Assembly (NCBI GenBank): GCA_021234155.1
Contig: JAJEKV010000019.1
Location: 5,284,284 to 5,348,283, forward strand
Reading direction: 5' to 3'
DNA from: Isoetes taiwanensis
Taxonomy: Eukaryota; Streptophyta; Lycopodiopsida; Isoetales; Isoetaceae
DNA: 64,000 bases
Shown here in pieces: positions 55,376 to 64,000 of this stretch. Position numbers and translations under genes: made by a program. Numbering within the stretch: the stretch's first letter is position 1; every line of letters starts with the position of its first letter. Under the pieces are notes generated by a model, which ran no database searches, had not been told where the DNA came from, and worked only from the letters and a program-made list of their open reading frames with translations.

Positions 55376-57482
55376 CTAAAGACTGTAAAATCTCTCGGCA
55401 ACTCCTTCTTGGAGTAGCTTGATCAACTGAGGTGAGGTAATGATCCTAGGTGTTTTATATTGACTAAGAGCAGCGCCATTGCTAAGGGATAGGTCAATAA
55501 GTCGTTTAAAGGTACCTGGCTTAAGGATGCATAACTCAAGGGGGTTAATAGTGTTCATAGCTCGAGGTCCCCTATAGCCAGGATCAATGAAACTTGTGTC
55601 TAGTGTCGTACAACATTGTTGGAACAATTGACGATGGTCTGAAACATTGCAAGGGTCCTTTAGCTCCCAAAAGATGACATAATGACCTGGGTTTGTAGAG
55701 AGATCAACACAACTAGTATAGTCATCAAGTTCAAGGGAAGTATTCTGGAAGTGGGAGGTAGCCTTCTCCACAGCAAGCCGCAAGTCATTCTCATTGTTCT
55801 TGTCAATGTTAACTATGAGGAGGACATCCTTTCGGCGCACATATGACAATTGTGGAGAATTGTTGTAGAAGCCCACAACTTGGACAACATCCCCAAGGCG
55901 GTACCTGTAGAGTCCTGAGAGAGCATGGTCGATGAGTTCTAGTTGGAATAAAAAACTTGAAGTAAAAATAAGAGGAAATAAATAATCAACACTCACCAGC
56001 ATAAGTTGTGATAACAATCTCGTACTCATGACCAACCTTCACTTCACTTAAAGAAATAGTTGGACCACCATCAAGGGGTATGAACTCAAAGTATGCAAAG
56101 TTAGGCACCAGAGTGAAAACGGCATCCTCGGGTGCAGCTTTGGGGTTCACATTGACACCAATCCAACTCTCAGAAGCACCATAATCAGCAGAAACAAGGG
56201 GAAGGGAGCCAGCATAGTGTCTCATTTTAGGGAGGTAAGGCATCATGGCGCCGGTCATGATGGAGTAGACATACTTGGCATTGGGCCAAAGGCGGCCAAT
56301 AATGTTATAAAATCCGATAGAGCACTCGGCCCTGACCTTGGAAGCAAGGTCAGGGTCGGGGCGGAGGATATGGGAGATGGCGTGGCGGACGCGAGGGTCG
56401 AGCACGTGGCTACTGAGCTGGCCATACTGGAGGTCATGTGCCAGCCTCTCCCACTCTTTTTGCAGGGTGCTAAATGCCTCCACTATGCTGTACACAAAGG
56501 TGGAGTTTATGAACTGGACATCTTCCCTGAAAATGAGACCACATAGCAGATGGCAGTACATGGCATGCCTTGGATCTGAACAAAATATCACATCATCTGG
56601 GCTGCACCCATATGCCCTTTTTTTCTTTTCCTTGTTCAAATCTCTATTTTTGAACAGTATTGTGGTTGCTGTTCCCATTTTCAGCCCTCCCTTTGTTCGG
56701 AATTCCTTGCCACAGTACAAAAACTCCATGATCCTACCTCCTGGCTTTAGCGGAAATTCCCTGCCATACAAAACCAACGTCTTTGTCAGATAGATCTTAC
56801 TGTACCAAACAGTGTAATATTGTATAGTGTGCACAGTTGCAGTTGACAAATATATTCAACTCTAGGATATACAGATTGATACGATTTTTTTCTTCATGAA
56901 CAAATGTCAGACTGATTACTTAAGTGTTTTTCCAGGTCAAGTCGTTGACACCTACCTTGATCTGTAAGCACCTGCAATCTGGTACAACGAGGAGGTTTGC
57001 AGTAACAAATCCTTCGAAAATGGAAGCATTTTGGCTTTCCCTTTGCTGGTTCCTGAGCTGCAAGAGTAGAAGCAAAGTTTTTGAGTAAGAATTTGATAAG
57101 CTAATAAGGGGTAATATGATGTGAGAAGTATGATGTGTAATATGATGTGAGAAGTATGTTTGATTGAGTATATGTGGTACCTAAGAGAGAGGACTGTAAC
57201 AGGCTCTGTGGTAAGAATGGGTGCTGTGTCCCCATCTGCTATTCTTTGAATATCAGGTTCGATGTCAGAATGAGTAATCAGAGGAAGGCAAGACGTGAAG
57301 GACCCAACATCTGTTCTGCCTGAAAGTCCGTTTCTTTGCAGATACTCAGCCTGCGAGTTGGTCCTCAATATTTCTTCCAGTGTCTCAATTTGCATCTCAT
57401 GCGCATTTTGAGTCATGGTTTCAAATTCTGCAATCACATCGGCCTCCGTACTACTCCACGAAACAGACCAAGGCATTTTCAT
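55376..57482 (-). CDS. GH3: GH3 family acyl-acid amido synthetase, four exons, intact
   Basis: Exons are 57482-57181, 57057-56956, 56760-55997 and 55914-55376, with GT and AG at all three introns and phases that join cleanly to 568 residues. GH3 enzymes adenylate a hormone acid (jasmonate, auxin or another acyl acid) and conjugate it to an amino acid in the cytosol. Visible motifs are the nucleotide-binding SSGTSKGKAKMLPFS (spans exons 1 and 2), YGASESWIGVNVNP, and YRYRLGDVVQVVGFYNNSPQ with the C-terminal PGHYVIFWEL. The C terminus SQYKTPR is typical. The hormone substrate cannot be read with certainty. The fragments next to it (NAC, PHO1) are broken, but this gene has no frameshift or premature stop. 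A TATA box lies about 305 bp upstream of the ATG. Confidence 0.95.
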
Positions 57483-57515
57483 TCTGCTGAGTATACAAGC
57501 AACAAAAAATATTCC

Positions 57516-57645
57516 AAATTGACTTTATGGTTCACTGAGATTGAATCACAAACTCAAAAGTTGAAGGAAAAAAAACAAAGAATGACTTTATGGTTCACTG
57601 AGATTGAATCACAAACTCAAAAGTTGAAGGAAAAAAAATGAAAGA
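57516..57645. repeat. Tandem duplication of about 64 bp in the GH3 leader
   Basis: GACTTTATGGTTCACTGAGA, TTGAATCACAAACTCAAAAG and TTGAAGGAAAAAAA occur twice between the GH3 TATA box and ATG. A third, weaker part follows with AAAGAATGATTTT. Confidence 0.85.
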
Positions 57646-57786
57646 ATGATTAGGAAAAAAAAAGAAAGAATGATTTTTATCGTCCAGTGAGACAAAGAAT
57701 GATTTTCATGGTCCAGGGAGACAAAAAGAGCGGATTTAGACAGAAGACAAAAGACTGAATGGGATCTGACAGGGCCTTTGGCTGCT

Positions 57787-57794
57787 CTTTTATA
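57787..57794 (-). promoter_or_regulatory. TATA box of the GH3 gene
   Basis: TATAAAAG on the minus strand, about 305 bp before the ATG. It is the best core promoter candidate in the upstream region. No clear TGTCTC auxin-response element was noticed nearby. Confidence 0.5.
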
Positions 57795-58368
57795 GCAGGG
57801 CGCCCGTGGTAGTTTGAAACTTCTAAGTTAGCTCCAACGTCGAACATTATTCCAGTAGTAGATTAAACAATTTCAGTCAAACCTAAAATAACCTTCCCAT
57901 ACATTTATTACGGTTACCCCTTTGCCTTCTTGAGTCCACCAAGGAAATTTCCATTCTGGATCATGGAGACCAAAAAAAACTATGGAGTCACAAAGGCCAA
58001 GGTCAAAACTTGCCACTTTTAACAATATTTTCCTTTTATAAGTTAGTATTGAATTGGGTCCCATTGTTTCAACCTCACCCTGGTCTAGACCACCACAATA
58101 AATAATACCCCAAAGAATATAGGGTCTCTAGTCTTAGAAATCAACTTGTTATACGCGCCGTGCCACTGACCATTAGAACAATCAAACCACTTTTAAAATT
58201 GCAGTAAAAGTTTTAGTCAATGAATAAATGTGCCATTGGTATTTATGTGTTGCTCATGCAGTAACCATCATGCCTGAGAGTTATTCTCATCAACAAATGC
58301 TAGATTATTGTGAAACCAAATATTGAGACCCTATTGGGACTAAACATTGAGACAAAATTAATATACAA

Positions 58369-58408
58369 GAAATTTATCGCGGCGGCCAAGGCCGCCGCGA
58401 ACATTTCT
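58369..58408. repeat. GC-rich palindrome, GCGGCGGCC family (copy 2)
   Basis: AGAAATTTATCGCGGCGGCC and GGCCGCCGCGAACATTTCT are near-perfect inverted halves about a 2 bp centre. It is the best-preserved copy. Confidence 0.8.
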
Positions 58409-58573
58409 CTTTCCCTACTCACTTGCGCATAGATAGGCAAGTATTCCGTTGGTAGATGAGTATTTTGTGTAGAATAGGCGAGTATTCCTTTGGTAAATGA
58501 GGACTTTGTTGGTGTCAAACCTGATGACTGCAACTAACTGATGCCATTTACACAGTATATTTCTAAAGAAGCA

Positions 58574-58613
58574 AGAAATTTATCGCAGCGACCAAGGCTG
58601 CCGCGAACATTTC
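58574..58613. repeat. GC-rich palindrome, GCGGCGGCC family (copy 3, diverged)
   Basis: AGAAATTTATCGCAGCGACC and GGCTGCCGCGAACATTTCT differ from copy 2 at a few C-to-T type positions. It lies 205 bp downstream of copy 2. Confidence 0.75.
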
Positions 58614-59324
58614 TCTTTTCAAATTGCACTATGGGGGATTTGTGTCAACTTGGAACTGGGGTGGAAAACATCTCCAACTAGATCTCAAACCATGATGCTC
58701 AGACTGATCAAACAACGGGATTCAAAATGCGAGATTCACCTCGAGAGTTTCGTGTGTGTTTTAGAAGATCTTAAAAGGACATGGTTGCATGATTATTGGC
58801 ATTCTAATAGATCTAAAAAAATGCTATTATAATGTCTTCTTTAATCACGATCTCAAATCATCAGATTAGGGTACTCTCCAACCACTGTTGATCAGATGTT
58901 TCTTAAGGGCTTATTCAATGAGGCAGGATCATCTTTTTCAATATCATTTCTATCTTTGTCATGTCAGTCCCATGTTTTGCATCTTCCTTATTCTCAAGGG
59001 TTTAGAAGAAGTACACATTGTTTTCTCAATTCTTAGTTTTATTCTTTTCATGAGAACCTTTCTTGTTTTGCTTGTATCGTGTTGGATGTATGTTGCATGT
59101 TGGATGTATGTTGCTGATATTTTTTGTGCTTATGTTGCATATGCATGTTTGCATCTTTTTCAACAGGATTAACATTATTCCAACATGTGTGCATGACACA
59201 GAAGAAACTTAACAATGCAAATCTTCAGTACTATCTATACACAAACAAAAATTTCTATTTAAACTGCCCAAATTGAAATAGTGAGATTTCTCAACTACCC
59301 AACTAGAAAAAAAACTCAATTTCT

Positions 59325-59700
59325 TCAAATTTGAAGCATAACAGAGCATGAACTTACCCTGAGACAGTCATTTCTCACAGCAGGAGGATTGTGGGCCTTT
59401 TCAGAGGTTTTAGCGAGGCGATATTCATGCATAATCCAATTAGTCTTGATGCCCTTCGGGGCTTTTCCTTCGTAAAAAACCAGAGCCTTCTTAACACCCA
59501 CTTTTGCACCAGAACCCTTTTCATATATGGGCTTATCCGTTCTGGTAGCTTTCCAAAATTCGGACGCTGCAGCACAATTTGGGCGAGCATCATTTGGGTA
59601 CTTCCGATCCCTTGGCGTCAAGAAATACCATTCCTTCTAGCCAACATAAGCTAGAGCAGGCAGATCCCACGGAAAAGGTCCAAAAGACAGAAAAAATGAT
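59325..59700 (-). pseudogene. NAC transcription factor domain fragment
   Basis: The minus strand reads PWDLPALAYVG, a TAG codon, then [36 protein letters not shown] and [20 protein letters not shown] then [11 protein letters not shown]. This is NAC subdomains C and D (DNA binding and nuclear import) with the usual WKATGTDK slightly altered. The Glu of the normal GEKEWYF is replaced by a stop. The N-terminal subdomains and the transcriptional activation tail are absent. Upstream it meets the PHO1 fragment at a repeat. It is not functional. Confidence 0.8.
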
Positions 59701-59705
59701 TCTCG

Positions 59706-59750
59706 GAATATTCACACGTGTCGGCCTCGCCCGAGGCAGAACCCAAAAAA
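59706..59750. repeat. Direct repeat flanking the PHO1 fragment, copy 1
   Basis: ACACGTGTCGGCCTCGCCCG, then AGGCAGAACCCA. The same sequence with three or four changes lies at 61348-61392. It sits exactly between the NAC and PHO1 pieces. The GC-rich core can form a short hairpin (GCCTCG/CGAGGC). Confidence 0.75.
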
Positions 59751-59757
59751 GTTTGCT

Positions 59758-60950
59758 CAATGCAACCATGTTCAAAGAGCTGCAATATTAAAAAAGAAAC
59801 GAGTTAATCATTTACGAGACATTATGTGTATAGTAAAGAACAATTGCCCGTCCTTTACCATGCTGCTACAAAGATAAACTCCTTTGATATTCCATAGCAA
59901 AATTACCTTCATAGGGAAAATACCATGCAACATATAGATGACAACAAATGAAGTAGTCTAAGATAAAACAAAGACAGTTGGGAACATTAAGTAGGATAAA
60001 CAAAAGAGAACTGGCTTATGTTCTTCCTTTGAGGAGTCAATGTATGTTGTCTGTGCAAGCCCCTTAAGTTAACTACACATAATGTTTCATGTGCTTACTG
60101 GCACTGCCTCCAATTCTCTTCAGATATTCGACCATATTCCTGTTACTTAAGCCATACTAGAATATAATACAAATAAGATTCAACAAGTCTATCTAATAAG
60201 TAAGAAACAAACCTGTATGTCCTAAGCAACCCAAGTCCACGGTAAAATTCAATAAATGCTGATCGAAGCATTTTTTCAGCATACTGCACCTTCCTTTTTG
60301 ATAGTTGGCCATCAATGCCATATAATGTCCTACTTGAAAGGTTCATTGAAAGCTGTGGAAGGATGTCTATGTTAGTCATGATCAACCCTGGCATTGCCTT
60401 GGCTTTTATCTCCTCAGGACCACTGCATGCAATGTTGTTATTAGAATCACAAAATTCTTGCATGTTGTGCAGTGCGTTATTTTTTGAATTCTCCTCTCCA
60501 TTATTGTGCAAGATGGTGACTGCAGCAAGTTTTAAAGCAGTATTACCTGCACCATGAACGAGCAGGCAGGTCATAATGCAAAACGCATATGATAAGCCTA
60601 GAAGAGTCAAACAAAAAACAAAATTCATAAGAAAAAACTTGAACCCAATTTGATTATTGCCAGATCTCACTGTCCAACCAACCACAGTAAACTTGTGGAT
60701 CGAGTACAGATGGCAATGGGATATATCTCAGCAAGCTTCTTGCTTCAACAAGCATTTTCACCTGTCTCATTAACAGATCACCCCGTTGGAGGAACTCAAC
60801 CTCTTTGCTCCTGTAAAATTTGTTGATTTTTATCAATTGGTCATCTAACCGCTTAAAGAATTTTGCCTCGTTCTCAACTCCTCCAGAAATAGGCTCCAAT
60901 ATCTGAGTTTCGTAGACATCTTCCGTATTCACAAGCGTATGATGCACCTG
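59758..60950 (-). pseudogene. PHO1: PHO1-type phosphate exporter fragment (SPX part)
   Basis: The first block (60947-60664) reads LEPISGGVENEAKFFKRLDD, QLIKINKFYRSKEVEFLQRG, the SPX core that senses inositol pyrophosphates in PHO1. The second (about 60560-60215) ends QLSKRKVQYAEKMLRSAFIE, FYRGLGLLRTY, the end of the SPX domain, with a donor-like GT after it. A third exon (59784-59758) reads SLNMVALSK after a TATTGCAG acceptor, then is cut at the repeat. All EXS and membrane parts are missing. It is a truncated fragment of a Pi exporter of the root stele. Confidence 0.75.
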
Positions 60951-61002
60951 TCTTGAAAATTATTTGAATATCTAGTCAGCAACACAACCATCAATTGATA
61001 GC

Positions 61003-61400
61003 TCAAATATTGAAGAAACATACCTCAATGAAATCTCTGCATGTAACCGACCTTCTTCGGGTGAAACTGTTAGTTGAGTGCAGACATTTAGAGCAAACAA
61101 TGCATGCTCGAAACAGGGTACATGGGTCTCTAGAGAGATCGAAATTTGAAGAAAAGAACCGTAAATGCAGATTACCTGCTACGGAAGTGCCAAAGAAGCA
61201 GACGCTGGAGCCTTTGAGGACGTGCCATAAGAGCCGAAAAAGCCCATGAAGAAGCACCGGACCATATAGGCAAGAGGCGACGCCATAGAAGAAACAGAAA
61301 GAAGCGCCATAGCAGGGCTTGCTTGCAGCCGAAGAAAACGACACCCAAAATATTCATACGTGTCGGCCTCGCGTGAGGCAGAACCCAGAAAAAATAGCTA
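61003..61400. other. Junction region upstream of the PHO1 fragment
   Basis: Frames on the minus strand (61003-61344) have no recognised family. Direct-repeat copy 2 lies at 61348-61392. No first exon of PHO1 was found. Confidence 0.35.
61348..61392. repeat. Direct repeat flanking the PHO1 fragment, copy 2
   Basis: ATACGTGTCGGCCTCGCGTG, then AGGCAGAACCCA, in the same orientation as copy 1. With copy 1 it brackets about 1.6 kb of PHO1 sequence. Confidence 0.75.
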
Positions 61401-63507
61401 TCGAAAAACTAAAAATTCGAAATTTGATGTATCATTATATATGGTTTGATATGTAAAAATATCATCCAATGATTGAACATCAACAATTTAAATGGTTTTT
61501 TTCGTTTTGTTTGCTAAATGAAGCATTGCATCTAACTTACAAAAATAAAACACATTCAATATTGTGTAAGGCACCAGAGCCGAGGTCATTCCTCCGACTG
61601 TGTTGGCGAGTTTCCCCACATGCAACTCTTCACAATGGCACTCGGCTCTTTTGCGTTTGCTGCTACATGCCATCCACTTTTGTAGCCTATAATGATGTTA
61701 TGAAAGCCTTTTTAGTTTAGAGTAATAAGGGATAAGTTGTGCTTGATTGAAAGATGCCTTTAACATTCAAACAAAGACAGATAGAGAAAATCATATAACT
61801 ATGGCACTACTTCATTTTTGACATTCTGGATTCAATATTCAAGTTAGATCATGAAGCAAATTATATAAGAAATGATAATGACCAATATTACACAAGTCTA
61901 AGATTTCTGGGAACCTTCGTCTGGGGTAATACAAGTCCAGTTTAATTCAAATTTAACTCGACTCTTTTATTTCTCTGTACCCAATAGGATAAAGTCTTTA
62001 AGTTCCAAATTCCTTGCTAAGATCCTTCCTTACTTCAAACTTCCTCATACAGAAATTTCGATCACAAATGAGCGGGCGACTTGATACACTCCCTCATAGT
62101 ACAAGCACTTGTATTTATATATCTATAAATAAAATATATATTCAACGTTCACTGTTTTATTCTCTTTTGGCTCAAATAACTAAACATGTTTGGCACAATA
62201 CTACGTGTGTCTATATTGTTGACCAGGATTTTGGCACCCTGTCAACATAAGTAAAAATTAAGGGAAGGGGTGAAGAAGACTTATTCATGTTTATCAACAT
62301 CTACCAGAAATTTATCGCGGCGGCCGCAGTGCAAAAGAAACCACTTATCTAAGCTACTTGGTGCAAAAGAAGAATGAATGTAAACTATGTGTGCTTGAAA
62401 TTCCGCAAGGTCTTTCAACCTACAAAGAAATGGAGGAACATTTAGAGGTTTTAACATGGGGGATCTTTAACTTCCATTTACGTACTAGTTGTTTGCATGT
62501 ATCCTCTATTTCTTTTCTTTTCTTTTTCTTTCTAAACTTAAAATGATCCTACTGGCCCAAAGATTTAAAGAGGGAAACCCTTCGAATGGATTTGAAGCAA
62601 TTTGCAAATCTGGGGCAATCGAAGGTTGCTGGCATTGTTGTGATTTTTTTTATTGCTTTGATTTCAAATATTACAATTATTACAGGATCTAGAGATTAGA
62701 GCTACATCGATCAAAGGAGCCATGGGAATCAACACTAGATCGAATTTTCTAAGTATGTAAGGGGCGATCAAAGCAAAGAAAGCCCTGTAGATTTTTCACA
62801 GTTCTACCATGATATAATCGATTTCGTTCGGAACCCTTCTAAATCCCTTCTGAAAATTCCCTTAAGATTTGTGCTGGTAGTGGATTTCAAAAAAATTAAT
62901 CACAGTTGATTGACTACGGGGAGAAAATTAGAATTTTTTTTTTTAAGCGGACGGAAAAAAACAGGCTGCTTTATAAATGTTTAGAAAGACCATTTGTAAA
63001 TGGGTTCAATATAAAAAGACCCTTAAACAAATGTTAATGGTTGTGATGAAGAGGTGGATATGAAGGGGTGAGATTAAGAGGTGTTATTTGAAGGGTGGAG
63101 ATGAAGAGTGCCTATTCTAAGTTTGAGATTAAGAGGTGTTATTTGAAGGGTGCAAATGAAGAGGTTCATGTTCTAAGTTTGAGATTAAGAAGTAAGAATT
63201 ATAAATATCATCATTTGAGGAGCACAAGCTCCTCCTCTTTCCCCTGCTCCACCATTTTGTAGAGGGTGGTAGCCTCCACATGATGTTGTTTATTGGGCCT
63301 CCATGGTTCAAACATGGAGGGATCCTCTTGTGTTTCATTTGTACTGTTTTTCTTATTTAGATGAAAAAATGTTTTGGCACATATTATCTCTTCATTCTTG
63401 TTTCAATTCTGGTTGAACATCTCGTTTTCCTGTAGCAGCACCTAATGATCTCGATTTTGCCTTTTGAGGCCAGATAATAGGAATGTGGGAAAATCCGCAA
63501 GGTCTTT
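61393..63507. other. No gene recognised; one truncated GC-rich palindrome
   Basis: Copy 4 of the GCGGCGGCC palindrome starts at 62306 (AGAAATTTATCGCGGCGGCC) but lacks its right half. AAGAGGTGTTATTTGAAGGG is repeated at 63075-63150. The phrase CCGCAAGGTCTTTCAA recurs at 62402 and 63496. Confidence 0.5.
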
Positions 63508-63933
63508 CAAATACCAACATGAGGTAAATCTACATACTTTAACATTTGACAAAATTTTGAGTCACCTTTTACACTTTCCAAGGCCCTGCATTATTTGCAA
63601 TGTTGGTTGGATTACCCCGAATATCCATTGGTAAGAAGTCATAGATAATGAAGATAATGAACGCGTAACCAATCATAAACCTCCTTTGGTACAACTAATC
63701 TTTGGCACCAATTGTGTATGCTTATTCTATATACCTTGCGGATTAGTTGTACCAAAGGAGGTTTATGATTGGTTACGCGTTCATTATCTTCATTATCTAT
63801 GACTTCTTACCAATGGATATTCGGGGTAATCCAACCAACATTGCAAATAATGCAGGGCCTTGGAAAGTGTAAAAGGTGACTCAAAATTTTGTCAAATGTT
63901 AAAGTATGTAGATTTACCTCATGTTGGTATTTG
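63508..63933. repeat. Perfect inverted repeat, 193 bp arms and 40 bp loop
   Basis: The left arm 63508-63700 begins CAAATACCAACATGAGGTAA and the right arm 63741-63933 ends TTACCTCATGTTGGTATTTG. I compared the arms base by base and saw no mismatch. The loop is 63701-63740. Transcribed, it would form a long perfect hairpin able to enter dicing. A young fold-back insertion or a sequencing/assembly artefact are alternatives. Confidence 0.9.
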
Positions 63934-64000
63934 AGGAAATTCCATTGGGCCTTCCAACGGCTGCATGACTAAAATGCTCTTTTATCACATTGTTTATTTT

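Larger units (their letters stand above)
57800..59320. other. No gene recognised between GH3 promoter and NAC fragment
   Basis: It contains the two GCGGCGGCC palindromes (58369 and 58574) and short frames without family signatures. Confidence 0.4.

Noticed and set aside
58650-59172. Plus frames of 60-94 codons downstream of the palindromes
   Set aside because: Hydrophobic, low-complexity translations with a TGTTGGATGTATGTTGCATG-type repeat; no family features.

Overview
This window is nuclear DNA from a land plant. Host-type genes with spliceosomal introns, low overall GC and dense nested transposable elements all point that way. Two genes look complete: a two-exon SKP1 (6587-7818, minus) and a four-exon GH3 amido synthetase (55376-57482, minus). 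Other host genes survive only as pieces: LRR exons at the left edge, an ATL-type RING-H2 remnant near 12.2 kb, PIG-M exons joined to an RNA-dependent RNA polymerase exon near 13.4 kb, and a NAC fragment next to a PHO1 fragment at 59.3-61.0 kb. Nothing in the sequence fixes the species. The LINE types, captured gene fragments and repeat load would suit a large-genome lineage, but that is inference.

The main feature is a 26.7 kb insertion (14874-41556) bounded by near-identical 32 bp terminal inverted repeats starting CATTAGGG. It interrupts one unit of a roughly 450 bp tandem repeat that has tRNA-like A and B boxes. The repeat resumes after the insertion with no base lost or duplicated. The left part (about 15.5-25.8 kb) is a compact cassette of small genes I do not recognise. 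Several have TATA boxes at a fixed distance from the ATG, and gene ends are marked by hairpins of one conserved family (arms close to GGATCACACGACGC). The cassette includes a reading frame starting MARTKQTAR, identical to the start of the histone H3 tail. It also has a tandem and dispersed family of coiled-coil proteins and a large frameshifted protein of unknown function. I regard this as a possibly undescribed large mobile element, now decayed.

A 13.3 kb CACTA-like element (26000-39347; CACAAGG termini, TGA target duplication) lies inside the large insertion. It carries a LINE 3' portion, a decayed gene resembling a Ulp1-type protease, palindromic GGAAACCCTTCC arrays, a second LINE RT fragment and long subterminal tandem repeats. 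The right end of the large element (about 25.75-26.0 plus 39.35-39.6 kb) is duplicated at 40.9-41.55 kb, and that second copy shows the site without the CACTA insertion.

Right of the large element are more tandem repeat units, a tandem repeat of GGATCC-containing sequence, a MULE-like transposase remnant (about 43.7-45.0 kb) and a LINE. The LINE's 5' region is tandemly duplicated (2.54 kb period). Its ORF1 has a zinc-knuckle-like region, and its ORF2 stops after about 19 codons where it meets a second copy of an unknown gene from the large element. The GH3 gene and the NAC/PHO1 fragments follow. The right edge has a perfect inverted repeat with 193 bp arms (63508-63933).
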